64,000 bases of DNA from an uncultured Clostridia bacterium (GCA_946407735.1 CAMJPL010000007.1:1-64000), one strand, 5' to 3'. Positions 33,469-43,069 are shown, counted from the stretch's first letter. A program made the numbers and translations. The notes: a model not told the origin generated them from the sequence alone.

Positions 33469-35754
33469 ATGAAAATGACTATGAAGGCCGTCTCGCTCAT
33501 CCTGACGGTGATAATGCTTTCGGCGCTCGCCGCGCTGCCGGTATCGGCGGCGAAGGTCGGCGACGTCGTCGGCGAGGTGGCTCATACCGATATCGTCACC
33601 TACATCAACAATCAGCCGATAGAATCGTTCAACATCAACTGGGAGACCGCCGTCATCGTCGAGGATCTCGCGAAATACGGCTTCAACGTCGTCTGGGACC
33701 CGACTCCCGGCAACCGTCAGCTCCGCGTCACCCGCGCCTATGACAAGGCGTTCCAGAACACCTTCCGCCCGACCGCCAGCACCCATCCGAACGGCACGCA
33801 CGCCTTCGACGTGCTCTATACCGACATCGTCACATATTTCGACGGCCATAAGGTCGACAGCTTCAACGTCAACGGCAGGACCATCGTCTATGTAAACGAC
33901 ATAAACAAGTACTACGGCCAGACCTACAGCTACAACGACGGCACCCGCACCCTCAGCCTGACGCTGAAATCCGGCTCCGCCGCCCCGGCCCCGGCTCCCG
34001 CCCCGACATCCGGCTCCGAGAGCTATAAGTGGAGCTACGACTACGCCATAAGCGACGTTTCGACCACCCTCAACAACGGCTTCTCCTTCTCCATGAAATC
34101 CACCGGCGCCAACCGCTTCAGACTGAGCTCGTCCGACGGCGCCTACAAGGCCGTTTCCAACCTCAACATCTCCGGCACCGGCGTCACCTTCACCATCCCG
34201 AAGGCGACCAACGTCATCGGCGACACCCTCAGCCGCCTGAACGCCCTTATAATGACGACCAATACGGCGAAATACCGCACCGTCGACAAGAGCGCCTACA
34301 ACAAGAACCTGCTCTCGCAGGTCTACTCGGTCAAGCTCAACGGCAGCGCCGCCTCCGGCATACTCGAGTACACTGAGGACGATACCGGCCTCAACTACAC
34401 CTTCACCTTCGATACGCCGGTCGCCTACGCCGACATCGACACCGTCGACATCAGGGTCGGCGACATAAAGACCGCCGCCGAGAACGCGAAGGTCGTCGAC
34501 TACATAAACGACAAGCTCCCGCAGAGCTTTGCCGTAACCAGCGGCGGCAGTTTCTCGCTCGTCAACATCCGCACGATAGACAACAGCTTCAGACTGCCCC
34601 GCCTCGATCTCACGACGGCTCAGGCCCAGTCGCTCAACAGCCAGATAGCCACCGACTTCAACAGCTATACCTTCATCGACGGCAAGACCAACGGCAGCTA
34701 TTACAACGCCCTTAAGACCGCCTCCCCGACCGGCGGCTACGGCGTGCTCGGTACCGGCACATACGGCCGCACCGTCGATTACGATACCTCGCTCTCGCAG
34801 GGCGGCGTGCTCACGATCACCGTCTCATATACGACGACCCCGGTCGACGGCTCGCCCTATACCGACAGATACAGCTATCTTTACAACACCTCGACCGGCA
34901 CCTGGACCCGCTCCACCCAGATCGAGCGCAACTATTCCACCTCGGTCAGCCAGTACGGCGAGCTGATCAAGTCGTCGATAAACGACTTCCGCAGCAACTT
35001 CATCGCCGCCTTCGTCTCGGGCGACACCGCCCTTCTCGAAAGCCTCTGCGGCGTTTCCTCCGGCCTCTACTCCGGCTACAAGAGCATAGTCTTCGGCCAG
35101 TACGCCTACACCCTGTCCTCCGACGGCGGATATGTCCAGCTCACCTTCAACGCCCTCACCGGCACCGACGCCGTCCCAGCCGGCCTCCATACATGGAAGA
35201 TCTACCAGACCAACAGCCGCGTCAGCTTCCTGCCCGACACCGGCTCGGCTCCGCAGACCGTCACCAACACCGAGGCCGACGCCGCGGTCAAGAGATGGCT
35301 CGAAAGCGGCGTCTACTACGCCGTCACCGACGCCTCCTCCCTCGTCTCCGACGAGCTCGTCACATACAAGAACCATATCTTCAACTATATGGTCTCCACC
35401 TTCGGCTCGGTCTCGCCTCTGACCCTCAGAGTCTACGGACAGCAGTGGTTCGGCGTCACCTTCACCGACGAGGATATGCTGAGATACTCCCAGTCCTCCG
35501 ACGCCTCTGGCAACTTCACGAAGGCCTACGGCTCGGGCTTCTCCCGCGTGTTTGACATCCTGTCCGACACTCAGGGAGTGAACGGCACCCTCTTCGTCAA
35601 GGTGCAGTTCTACGCCGACTGGAGCCGCACGATCAAGAGCGATGTCGTCACCTTCACTCTGAAATCGGCCCCCGTCAGCGGCGGCACCGCCTATTACGTC
35701 GCCGGCGCCGTCGTCGAGTCCTCCGGCGTCGCCCCGGTGCTCGGCCAGAACTGA
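33469..35754 (+). CDS. Large secreted protein with two stalk-like N-terminal modules
   Basis: 761 aa, ATG preceded by AAGGAGAG. Signal peptide MKMTMKAVSLILTVIMLSALAALPVSA (cleavage near residue 27). Two related modules follow: TDIVTYINNQPIESFNI ... AVIVEDLAKYGFNVVWD (about 39-90) and TDIVTYFDGHKVDSFNVNGRTIVYVNDINKYYG (about 116-165). They resemble the copper-amine-oxidase N-terminal/stalk domain of Clostridia. After a Pro/Ala linker (APAPAPAPTSG) come about 570 residues rich in Ser, Thr and Tyr, probably all beta, that I do not recognise. There is no anchor motif, so it is likely released or bound non-covalently. The same paired module is in the gene at 45157-46917. Confidence 0.8.
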   Translation: MKMTMKAVSLILTVIMLSALAALPVSAAKVGDVVGEVAHTDIVTYINNQPIESFNINWETAVIVEDLAKYGFNVVWDPTPGNRQLRVTRAYDKAFQNTFRPTASTHPNGTHAFDVLYTDIVTYFDGHKVDSFNVNGRTIVYVNDINKYYGQTYSYNDGTRTLSLTLKSGSAAPAPAPAPTSGSESYKWSYDYAISDVSTTLNNGFSFSMKSTGANRFRLSSSDGAYKAVSNLNISGTGVTFTIPKATNVIGDTLSRLNALIMTTNTAKYRTVDKSAYNKNLLSQVYSVKLNGSAASGILEYTEDDTGLNYTFTFDTPVAYADIDTVDIRVGDIKTAAENAKVVDYINDKLPQSFAVTSGGSFSLVNIRTIDNSFRLPRLDLTTAQAQSLNSQIATDFNSYTFIDGKTNGSYYNALKTASPTGGYGVLGTGTYGRTVDYDTSLSQGGVLTITVSYTTTPVDGSPYTDRYSYLYNTSTGTWTRSTQIERNYSTSVSQYGELIKSSINDFRSNFIAAFVSGDTALLESLCGVSSGLYSGYKSIVFGQYAYTLSSDGGYVQLTFNALTGTDAVPAGLHTWKIYQTNSRVSFLPDTGSAPQTVTNTEADAAVKRWLESGVYYAVTDASSLVSDELVTYKNHIFNYMVSTFGSVSPLTLRVYGQQWFGVTFTDEDMLRYSQSSDASGNFTKAYGSGFSRVFDILSDTQGVNGTLFVKVQFYADWSRTIKSDVVTFTLKSAPVSGGTAYYVAGAVVESSGVAPVLGQN

Positions 35755-35791
35755 GAACGAAGCTCATTAAGGAAGCAAATCTGAACGATCG

Positions 35792-35825
35792 CGGAATAAG
35801 CCGGCCTCTTGACCGGCTTATTCCG
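35792..35825 (+). terminator. Terminator of the secreted-protein gene
   Basis: Thirteen-pair perfect stem CGGAATAAGCCGG / CCGGCTTATTCCG with an eight-base loop, followed by GTTTGATATTTTCC. Confidence 0.8.
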
Positions 35826-35878
35826 GTTTGATATTTTCCCCCCGAAACCGCCTCATCCGATCTTAGAGGGAAGCAGAT

Positions 35879-37246
35879 ATGGCAAAGGAAAAAGAACAGA
35901 TGACCGACATCAGGACATACCTCAGGACAAAAGAAGAGCTCTGCCGTGAGAGCGGCACGATCCCGCCCGCGCTTTTCGCCGAATACGGCGTCAACAGAGG
36001 CCTCCGCGATCTCAGCGGCAAGGGCGTCCTCACCGGCCTCACCAACATATCCAAGATCGTCTCCTTCAAGGACGGCGAGCCGTGCGAGGGCGAGCTCTGG
36101 TACCGCGGCTGGCGGGTCGAGGATCTCATATCCTCGCTGAACGGAAGAAGCGGCTTCGAGCGGACGGCTTATCTTCTGCTGTTCGGCAGGATGCCCGACG
36201 AAGACGAGGAAAGGGAGTTTTCGTCCGTCCTCGGCTCGCTCAGACTGTCGCTGCCGAAGAATTTCGTGCGCGACGTCGTAATGAAGCGCCCCACGAAGGA
36301 CGTAATGAACTCGATGACCTGCAGCATACTCAAGCTGGCGTCGTACGACGATACCACGGGCTCGTCCGATCTCTCCGACAACATAGGGCAGTGCATGAGG
36401 CTCATAGCAGTCTTCCCGCTCCTCGCCGTATACGGCTGGCACGCCTATAACCATTACGAGAACGGCGGCAGCATGTATATACATACGCCCGATCCGTCCC
36501 TTTCGGCGGCGCAGAGCTTCCTTTCGCTGCTCCGTCCCGACGGGCGCTTCGATCCGCTCGAGGCGCAGGTGCTCGACATCGCCCTCATGCTGCATATGGA
36601 GCACGGAGGCGGCAATAACTCCACCTTCACCACCCGCGTCGTCACGTCGTCCGGCTCGGACACATACTCCACCGTCGCCGCCGCCATGTCGTCGCTCAAG
36701 GGTCCCCGCCACGGCGGAGCGAACCTCAAGGTCATGGAGATGATGGCCGATATAAGGCGGAACGTCAACGATACCGACGACAGGGACGCCGTCTCGGCGT
36801 ATCTTGACCGCATCGTCGATAAGGACACCTTCGACAGACAGGGGCTCATCTACGGCATGGGACACGCCGTCTACTCGATCTCCGATCCCCGCGAGAGGGT
36901 GCTGCGCGGCTTCGTCGAAAAGCTCGCCGCCGCAAAGGGCAGGGAAAAGGATCTCAGACTGTACGAGACGGTCGAAGCGGAGGCTCCGAAGATCATAGCC
37001 GCAAAACGGCGCATCTATAAAGGCGTCAGCCCGAACGTCGACTTTTTCAGCGGCTTTGTCTACGATATGCTCGGGCTCCCGGTCGAGCTTTATACCCCCC
37101 TGTTCGCCGTCGCGAGAGTCGTCGGCTGGAGCGCTCACCGCCTCGAGGAGCTCGTCGGCGGCGGAAAGATCATGCGCCCCGCCTATCTCAGCGTCATGAA
37201 GGAGCTCGGCCATGACGACGAGATAACTCAGTCCGATCTCTGCTGA
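35879..37246 (+). CDS. Citrate synthase
   Basis: 455 aa. Condenses oxaloacetate and acetyl-CoA in the first step toward 2-oxoglutarate and glutamate. GLRDLSGKGVLTGLTNISKI and YRGWRVEDLI form the N-terminal signature; MEHGGGNNSTFTTRVVTSSGSDTYSTVAAAMSSLKGPRHGGAN contains the two active-site His regions, and GMGHAVYSISDPRERVL the next. It is of the clostridial long type, with an N-terminal extension of about 50 residues. Single gene between a terminator and a hairpin-rich leader of the next operon. A 2-methylcitrate synthase activity cannot be excluded. Confidence 0.93.
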   Translation: MAKEKEQMTDIRTYLRTKEELCRESGTIPPALFAEYGVNRGLRDLSGKGVLTGLTNISKIVSFKDGEPCEGELWYRGWRVEDLISSLNGRSGFERTAYLLLFGRMPDEDEEREFSSVLGSLRLSLPKNFVRDVVMKRPTKDVMNSMTCSILKLASYDDTTGSSDLSDNIGQCMRLIAVFPLLAVYGWHAYNHYENGGSMYIHTPDPSLSAAQSFLSLLRPDGRFDPLEAQVLDIALMLHMEHGGGNNSTFTTRVVTSSGSDTYSTVAAAMSSLKGPRHGGANLKVMEMMADIRRNVNDTDDRDAVSAYLDRIVDKDTFDRQGLIYGMGHAVYSISDPRERVLRGFVEKLAAAKGREKDLRLYETVEAEAPKIIAAKRRIYKGVSPNVDFFSGFVYDMLGLPVELYTPLFAVARVVGWSAHRLEELVGGGKIMRPAYLSVMKELGHDDEITQSDLC

Positions 37247-37302
37247 GAGCGATTTCACAAATTCAGACAACATTATTAATCAAATCGCAACACCTGAGCC
37301 GA

Positions 37303-37412
37303 ATAACGATGATACAATATTATCCGTCATCAGTATCATCGTTATGAGAGAAAAGCGCCGGCGCGGGGGACATTGACCGCTTTTCGTGAGCACGGTTTTC
37401 TGTCCCCCGCGC
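37303..37412 (+). other. Two stacked hairpins in front of the rsuA-tex operon
   Basis: First, ATAACGATGATAC (37303-37315) and GTATCATCGTTAT (37333-37345) form a perfect 13-bp inverted repeat with a 17-nt centre. Second, GCGCGGGGGACA (37361-37372) and TGTCCCCCGCGC (37401-37412) form a 12-bp stem, followed by TTTGCCTTGTTTC. The second could attenuate transcription or act as terminator of the citrate synthase gene; the first could be an operator. No clear promoter was found in this gap. Confidence 0.6.
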
Positions 37413-37460
37413 TTTGCCTTGTTTCTGCTCATCATACATATTTCTGTTCGTGATATCACC

Positions 37461-38195
37461 ATGAGACTTGACAGATTTCTCTCGGAGCAGGGGATAATGT
37501 CCCGGCGGGAGGCGGCGAAGGCGGCGAAGGGCGGCAGGATCACCGTAAACGGCGATGCCGTCCGAAGCGCCGACATAAGGATCAGCGAGGAGACCGATAC
37601 CGTCGCGATAGACGGCGCGGCCGTCGAATGGCGGCGGTTCGTGTATATAATGCTCTCGAAGCCGGAGGGCTATATCAGCGCGACCGACGATCCGAGGGAG
37701 AAGACCGTCCTTGAGCTCATAAGCGAGCGCGACAGGAAGATCGGGCTTTTCCCGTGCGGCAGGCTCGACAAGGATTCGACGGGCCTGATGCTGCTCACGA
37801 ACGACGGAGCGCTCGCGCACAGACTGCTGTCGCCGAAGTATCACTGCGAGAAGCGGTATATCGTAAATATCGCGAAGCCGATAGAGGATGAGGGGATAAT
37901 ATCCCGCCTCGAGAGCGGCGTCGATATCGGCGGCGAGATCACCCGTCCGGCGAAGTTCACGCCCATGACGCCGACGAGGTTCGAGGTCACTCTGCGCGAG
38001 GGACGGTATCACCAGATAAAGCGCATGTTCGAGTCGGTCGGCAATAAGGTCGTCACGCTCAGAAGGGTATCCTTCGCCGGGATAGAGCTCGATCCGCGCC
38101 TTAAAAGCGGGGAGTGGAGATATCTGACGGATGACGAGATTTCGGCGCTGAGAGCGGCTTCGGAGGGCGGCGCAGCAGGTGCAGGAGAGGAATAA
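37461..38195 (+). CDS. rRNA pseudouridine synthase, RsuA family
   Basis: 244 aa from the ATG at 37461 (an upstream in-frame ATG at 37386 would add an uncharacteristic hydrophobic extension within the leader hairpin). S4-type RNA-binding domain at residues 1-60 (MRLDRFLSEQGIMSRREAAKAAKGGRITVNG), then the catalytic domain with FPCGRLDKDSTGLMLLTNDG (Asp of the RLD motif) and EGRYHQIKRMF. It converts a uridine of rRNA to pseudouridine, most likely position 516 of 16S rRNA as for RsuA. Its stop overlaps the tex start by one base (TAATG). Confidence 0.9.
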   Translation: MRLDRFLSEQGIMSRREAAKAAKGGRITVNGDAVRSADIRISEETDTVAIDGAAVEWRRFVYIMLSKPEGYISATDDPREKTVLELISERDRKIGLFPCGRLDKDSTGLMLLTNDGALAHRLLSPKYHCEKRYIVNIAKPIEDEGIISRLESGVDIGGEITRPAKFTPMTPTRFEVTLREGRYHQIKRMFESVGNKVVTLRRVSFAGIELDPRLKSGEWRYLTDDEISALRAASEGGAAGAGEE

Positions 38196-40321
38196 TGGAC
38201 ATAATCCGGACGCTCGCTGAGGAGCTTGGGATAAGATACGATCAGGCCGAGAGCGCCGTCATGATGCTCGATTCGGGCGATACGGTGCCGTTCATCGCCC
38301 GCTACCGCAAGGAGCGCACCGGAGCGCTCGACGACACGCAATTAAGAAAGCTCAGCCAGAGGCTCGAATACCTCCGCCGCCTCGACGACAGGCGTCAGGA
38401 GATCATTTTGTCGCTCGAAAATCAGGGTAAGCTCACCGCCGAGCTCAGATCGGCGATAGATGCGGCCTCCGGCGTCACCGAGCTCGATGATATCTACCGC
38501 CCCTTCCGACCGAAGCGCCGCACCCGCGCCTCCGACGCGAGGGAGAGAGGGCTCGAGGATCTCGCCCTCATCCTGCTCATGCAGCAGGAAAGATACGACA
38601 GGCCGCTCGATGAGATCGCGGCCGATTTCATAAGCGGGGAAAAGGGCGTCCCGGACGCCGCCGCCGCGCTCTCCGGCGCCTGCGACATAATCGCCGAGGA
38701 GATATCCGAAAACGCCGGATTCAGAAAGGTCCTGCGCTCCATCGTCTGGGAGAGCGGATATATCCATGTGAAAAAATCGGGCGAGGGCAGTCCCGTCTAC
38801 GCCATGTACGACGATTACAGCGAGGCAATAAAGACGATAGCCCCTCACCGCGTCCTCGCCATAGACCGCGGGGAGCGGGAAAAGGCGCTGAAGGTCTCGG
38901 TCGAGATCGACGACGAGCTGCCGCTGTCGTGGCTTATACCCCGCGCTGTCCCATCGAGGGAGTCCCCGGCAAAAAAATACGTCGAGCGTGCCGCCTTCGA
39001 CAGCTGGGCGAGGCTGATAAGACCGTCGCTCGAAAGGGAGATACGCACCGCACTCACCGACAAGGCGTCCGGCGGCGCGATAGGCGTTTTCGCCGAGAAT
39101 CTGAGAGGCCTGCTGAAATCGGCACCGCTCAAAGACATGACGGTGCTCGGCTTCGATCCGGGATACGGGCACGGCTGCAAGCTCGCCGTCGTCGACCCGA
39201 CGGGAAGGGTGCTCGATACCGGCGTCATCTACCCCCATAAGCCGCAGCAGCGGACAGAGGAAGCCGAGAAGACGCTCAAGGCGCTGATAGAGAAGCACCG
39301 CGTCGGCGTCGTCGCGATAGGCAACGGCACCGCCTCCCGCGAGAGCGAGGAATTCGTCGCCGGAGTGCTGAGGACCCTGCCGGGCGACGTCAGATACTGC
39401 ATCGTCAGCGAGGCCGGGGCGTCGGTATGGTCGGCGTCCGACGACGCGGCGAAGGAATTCCCCGATATGGACGTCACGAGGCGGTCGGCGGTGTCGATCG
39501 CGAGACGCCTGCAGGATCCGCTGGCCGAGCTCGTCAAGATCGATCCAAAGGCCATCGGCGTCGGGCAGTATCAGCACGATCTGCCGCAGAGCGAGCTCGA
39601 GACGGCGCTCGACGGCGTCGTCGAGGATGTGGTGAACGAGGTCGGGGTCGACCTCAACACGGCGTCGTATCAGCTCCTTTCCCACGTCTCCGGGCTTTCG
39701 GCCGGAGTCGCGAAGAACATCGTCAGCCGCCGCGACAGGGAGGGCAAGTTCACCGCCAGATGGCAGCTGCTCGACGTGCCGCGCGTCGGCGAGAGGACAT
39801 ACGAGCAGTGCGCCGGATTCCTCCGCGTGCCGGAGTCTGACGAGATACTCGACAACACCGGCGTCCATCCCGAGTCGTACGCGGCGGCAAAGAAGCTGCT
39901 GAAGATGTTCGGTTATACGGCGGCGGACGTGCGCGGCGGGCGGCTTTTCGAGCTGAGAAAGAAGATAATCGCCGCCGGGGAGAGCGACGTCGCGAAGTCC
40001 CTCGGCATCGGGCTCATGACGCTGAGCGACATCGTCGGCGAGCTCGAGAAGCCGGGACGCGATATCCGCGACTCGCTGCCGCCTCCGGTCCTGCGCCGCG
40101 GAGCGCTCGACATATCCGAGCTGAAAACCGGAGACGAGCTCGACGGCACGGTGCGGAACGTCACCGATTTCGGCGCCTTCATAGACATCGGCGTCCATCA
40201 CGACGGCCTGCTCCACGTTTCGAAATATCGCGGCGACAAGCCGAAGGTCGGGCAGAATCTCAAGGTCAGGGTGATCTCGGTAGAGCCCGAGAGAGGAAGG
40301 ATAGGTCTTGAAAGGGCATGA
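38195..40321 (+). CDS. tex: Tex family RNA-binding protein
   Basis: 708 aa. All Tex parts are present: N-terminal helices with GDTVPFIARYRKERTGALDD, the YqgF-like domain (VLGFDPGYGHGCKLAVVDPTGRVLDTGVIYPH), the helix-hairpin-helix region (VGVDLNTASYQLLSHVSGLSAGVAKNIVSRRDREGKF) and a C-terminal S1 domain (GDELDGTVRNVTDFGAFIDIGVHHDGLLHVS). Tex is a conserved nucleic-acid-binding protein linked to transcription. GAGAGG lies just upstream of the start, and the start overlaps the preceding stop. Confidence 0.96.
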   Translation: MDIIRTLAEELGIRYDQAESAVMMLDSGDTVPFIARYRKERTGALDDTQLRKLSQRLEYLRRLDDRRQEIILSLENQGKLTAELRSAIDAASGVTELDDIYRPFRPKRRTRASDARERGLEDLALILLMQQERYDRPLDEIAADFISGEKGVPDAAAALSGACDIIAEEISENAGFRKVLRSIVWESGYIHVKKSGEGSPVYAMYDDYSEAIKTIAPHRVLAIDRGEREKALKVSVEIDDELPLSWLIPRAVPSRESPAKKYVERAAFDSWARLIRPSLEREIRTALTDKASGGAIGVFAENLRGLLKSAPLKDMTVLGFDPGYGHGCKLAVVDPTGRVLDTGVIYPHKPQQRTEEAEKTLKALIEKHRVGVVAIGNGTASRESEEFVAGVLRTLPGDVRYCIVSEAGASVWSASDDAAKEFPDMDVTRRSAVSIARRLQDPLAELVKIDPKAIGVGQYQHDLPQSELETALDGVVEDVVNEVGVDLNTASYQLLSHVSGLSAGVAKNIVSRRDREGKFTARWQLLDVPRVGERTYEQCAGFLRVPESDEILDNTGVHPESYAAAKKLLKMFGYTAADVRGGRLFELRKKIIAAGESDVAKSLGIGLMTLSDIVGELEKPGRDIRDSLPPPVLRRGALDISELKTGDELDGTVRNVTDFGAFIDIGVHHDGLLHVSKYRGDKPKVGQNLKVRVISVEPERGRIGLERA

Positions 40322-40327
40322 CATCAG

Positions 40328-40867
40328 ATGAATAACGGGATCATAGGCGTCATCGCCCAGATATTCGGCGCTCTCGCGGTCATAGTGGCGCTGTTCATCT
40401 TCATATTCAAGTCGAGGAAGGTCATACTCACCGCCAAGCTGACGGACGACGTGCTGTGGGCGGTCTACTACTTCCTCACCGGCGGCATGACCGCCGGGGC
40501 GCTCAACTGCGTCGGCGTCGTGCGCGAGATCGTCTTCTACAACCGCGAAAAGAAATGGGCGTCGTCGAGGCTGTGGCTGTACGGCTTCCTCGCCGTCACG
40601 GCGGCGGCAGGGGTGCTGACGTGGGAGGGGATGTCGAGCGTCTTCGCCATGCTCGGCATGATCCTCGCCGTGTTCAGCTTCTGGTGCTCAGATCCGATAC
40701 TGATATGCTCTCTCTCGATACCGTCCGAGCTGTCGTGGCTGATCTACAATATAATCCACGACGCGAAGTTCGGCATAGTCAGCTCGTCCGTCGCCGTGCT
40801 GTCGGCGGTCGTCGGGCTGATACTCAAGCTGACTGCGAAGAAGCGGGAGGAAAAGAAGGATGCCTGA
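40328..40867 (+). CDS. YgjV family membrane protein (copy 1)
   Basis: 179 aa with five or six hydrophobic segments. KLTDDVLWAVYYFLTGGMTAGALNCVGVVREIVFYNREKKWASSRLWLYGF is the family signature (Imp-YgjV). The end is strongly basic/acidic (KLTAKKREEKKDA). It starts six bases after tex and overlaps the next, paralogous gene by eight bases. Function unknown; YgjV-like proteins are small integral membrane proteins. Confidence 0.85.
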   Translation: MNNGIIGVIAQIFGALAVIVALFIFIFKSRKVILTAKLTDDVLWAVYYFLTGGMTAGALNCVGVVREIVFYNREKKWASSRLWLYGFLAVTAAAGVLTWEGMSSVFAMLGMILAVFSFWCSDPILICSLSIPSELSWLIYNIIHDAKFGIVSSSVAVLSAVVGLILKLTAKKREEKKDA

Positions 40868-41396
40868 CGCGTACGCGCTCATCGCGCAGATAATCGGCTT
40901 CATCGCCGTCGGCTTCTCGCTGTTCATATACATCTCGCTGTCGAGAAGGACGATACTCGTCTGCAAGCTGACCGACGACGTGCTGTGGGCGGTCCACTAT
41001 ATGATGATCGGCGGATATACCGCCGGGGCGCTCAATATCATGGCGCTTTTCCGCGAGATCGTCTTCTGCAATCGCGGGAAGAAATGGGCGTCGTCGAGGC
41101 TGTGGCTGTATTTCTTCCTCGGCGTCACCTGCGTGTCGAGCCTTATCTCGTGGGAGGGGCCGATAAGCCTGATGCCGATGGTCGGCTCGCTCTGCTCGGT
41201 CGTCAGCCTGTGGATGAAGGATCCCTTTAAAATACGCCTTCTCGCCGTCCCGGCGCAGGTTCTGTGGCTGATATACAACATAATCCACGGCTCGCCGGCG
41301 GCGATAACCGGGACGGTGATAGCCATCGTCTCGATAACGGTGGGCTTCGTCCGCGATTTCAGGGCGGCCCGCGAAAAACGGGAAAACGATGCGTGA
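40860..41396 (+). CDS. YgjV family membrane protein (copy 2)
   Basis: 178 aa, a diverged tandem copy of the previous gene. The two share KLTDDVLWAV, TAGALN, REIVF, KKWASSRLWLY, WEG and WLIYNIIH in the same order. The start overlaps copy 1 (ATG inside its last codons), which suggests coupled translation and possibly a heteromeric pair. SBP 4 follows after 24 bp. Confidence 0.85.
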   Translation: MPDAYALIAQIIGFIAVGFSLFIYISLSRRTILVCKLTDDVLWAVHYMMIGGYTAGALNIMALFREIVFCNRGKKWASSRLWLYFFLGVTCVSSLISWEGPISLMPMVGSLCSVVSLWMKDPFKIRLLAVPAQVLWLIYNIIHGSPAAITGTVIAIVSITVGFVRDFRAAREKRENDA

Positions 41397-41420
41397 ATAT
41401 ATAAAAGGAGGAAATAAAAG

Positions 41421-42887
41421 ATGAAATCCACTTTGAGAACCTCGTCCGCGCTGCTCGCGGCGCTGGCGGTCCTTTCCGCCGCGGCGTGCGGTGAAAGCGC
41501 AGAGGCTCCGGCGCAGGGGCAGGCTGCCGATCAGACGGCCGAAGCCATAACATCCGCCGAGACCGAGCCGGTCGAGACGGAGGCGACGCCGGAATTCGAT
41601 ACCGCCGACTACGGCGGGGCGAAATTCACCGTCCTTTATCCCGGCTGGGGACACTTCAACGACTACTTCTTCACCGACGAGGAGACCGGCGACCAGATGA
41701 ACGACGCCATCTACCAGCGCATGGTGAAGACCGAGGAATACCTCGGTGTCGATCTCGAGAACGTCACTCCCGGCTATATCGAGACCATCGCCCCCACCGT
41801 CCAGAAGGCCGTCATGGCCGGAGCCGACGACTACCAGATGGTGCTGACACACTGCATCTCCGGCGTCGCCGACATGATGCAGAGCCACCTGCTGTACGAT
41901 TTCCGTCAGCTCCCCTTCGTCGACCTCGAGGGCGAGTACTTCAACCATCAGATAGACGACCTGCTCTCCATCGGCGGCAGATCGTACTACGAGGCCTCGG
42001 AGTATATGATCTCCGACCCCAACTGCTACCTGTTCAACACGAAGATGAGGGAGAGCTACGGCGTGCCGGATCTCTACGATCTCGTAAGGACGGGGAAGTG
42101 GACGATGGACAGGAACATCGAGTACGCTTCCCTCGTCTCGGTCGACGTCGACGGCAACGGCAAGTTCGACGAGAACGATCAGTACGGCATGACCGCCGAG
42201 GCCGACTGGATGCTGAACAGCTTCTACAATGCCTTCGGCAAGTACACCGTCCGCAAGGAGGGCGACACATACGTGCTCGACCTCGGCGACGACAAGACCG
42301 TCGATATATTCGACAAGTGCTTCAAGCTCTTCCGCGGCGGCGATTACGCCTTCACATGGAAATACGCCGCCGATAAGACAGTCAAGATCGACACCGGCCG
42401 CTGCCTGTTCACCATCGTCCCGATAAACAGCGTAAAGACGCTGCGCGAGTCGCCGGTCGACTTCGGCATACTCCCGTACCCGAAGTACGACGAGAGCCAG
42501 GAGGGCTATTACTCGGTCAACTGGTCCGGACTTATGTGCGTCCCCGCCACCGTCGCCGATCCCGAGATGGTCGGCAAGGTCATCCAGACGCTCTCCGTCT
42601 TCTCCCGCGGCACGGTGCAGAGCGCTTACTACGACGTCCTGCTCACCGGCAAGCTCGCCCGCGACGAGGCGTCGGTCGAGATGCTGCACATCATATTCGA
42701 CGGCGTCGTCTACGATCCCGGCATGAACTACTTCGGCTTCAACTCGAGCTTCCAGAGTCTGTTCTACGGCATCCCGAACCTGATCAACCAGAACAAGAAC
42801 GACTTCGCCTCCCTCTACGCGAAGAACGAGAAAGGCGCGACGAAGGCCATCGAGAAATTCATAAGCAAGGTCCTCGACGAGGGCTGA
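41421..42887 (+). CDS. Extracellular solute-binding lipoprotein (SBP 4)
   Basis: 488 aa with signal MKSTLRTSSALLAALAVLSAAAC, lipobox Cys23, and an Ala/Thr/Glu linker to about residue 55. Shared motifs: GDQMNDAIYQRM, EYFNHQIDDLLSIGG, VDGNGKFDENDQYGM (calcium-loop-like), FGILPYPKYDESQEGYY and LARDEASVEML. AGGAGG precedes the start. It may be the last gene of the rsuA-tex-ygjV operon, since gaps are short up to the terminator at 42911. Unlike the others it has no carbohydrate enzyme beside it. Ligand unknown. Confidence 0.9.
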   Translation: MKSTLRTSSALLAALAVLSAAACGESAEAPAQGQAADQTAEAITSAETEPVETEATPEFDTADYGGAKFTVLYPGWGHFNDYFFTDEETGDQMNDAIYQRMVKTEEYLGVDLENVTPGYIETIAPTVQKAVMAGADDYQMVLTHCISGVADMMQSHLLYDFRQLPFVDLEGEYFNHQIDDLLSIGGRSYYEASEYMISDPNCYLFNTKMRESYGVPDLYDLVRTGKWTMDRNIEYASLVSVDVDGNGKFDENDQYGMTAEADWMLNSFYNAFGKYTVRKEGDTYVLDLGDDKTVDIFDKCFKLFRGGDYAFTWKYAADKTVKIDTGRCLFTIVPINSVKTLRESPVDFGILPYPKYDESQEGYYSVNWSGLMCVPATVADPEMVGKVIQTLSVFSRGTVQSAYYDVLLTGKLARDEASVEMLHIIFDGVVYDPGMNYFGFNSSFQSLFYGIPNLINQNKNDFASLYAKNEKGATKAIEKFISKVLDEG

Positions 42888-42910
42888 CGTCCTCCCGTGA
42901 CAGCGATACG

Positions 42911-42940
42911 CGCCGCCTGTCTGTGACAGGCGGCGTTTTC
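42911..42940 (+). terminator. Terminator after SBP 4
   Basis: Perfect stem CGCCGCCTGTC / GACAGGCGGCG with a three-base loop, followed by TTTTCCTTAATTTTC. Confidence 0.93.
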
Positions 42941-42983
42941 CTTAATTTTCGTAGGATAAAGTGTAAAAACATATCGAGCGTGA

Positions 42984-43012
42984 TTGACATACAGGGGATG
43001 AAGTGTTATAAT
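42984..43012 (+). promoter_or_regulatory. Promoter of typA
   Basis: TTGACA (42984-42989), 17 nt, TGT-TATAAT (43007-43012). The leader of about 165 nt contains a large hairpin (43105-43150). Confidence 0.88.
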
Positions 43013-43069
43013 TAAACAGTTAAGGACAGAGCCGCCCGTTCCTTTTGCTTTTTTATCGGTAAATGAAAA

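Noticed and set aside
37386-37460. N-terminal extension of the pseudouridine synthase
   Set aside because: The extension is hydrophobic, unlike the family, and is encoded by the right arm of a leader hairpin; MRLDRFLSEQG is the normal start.
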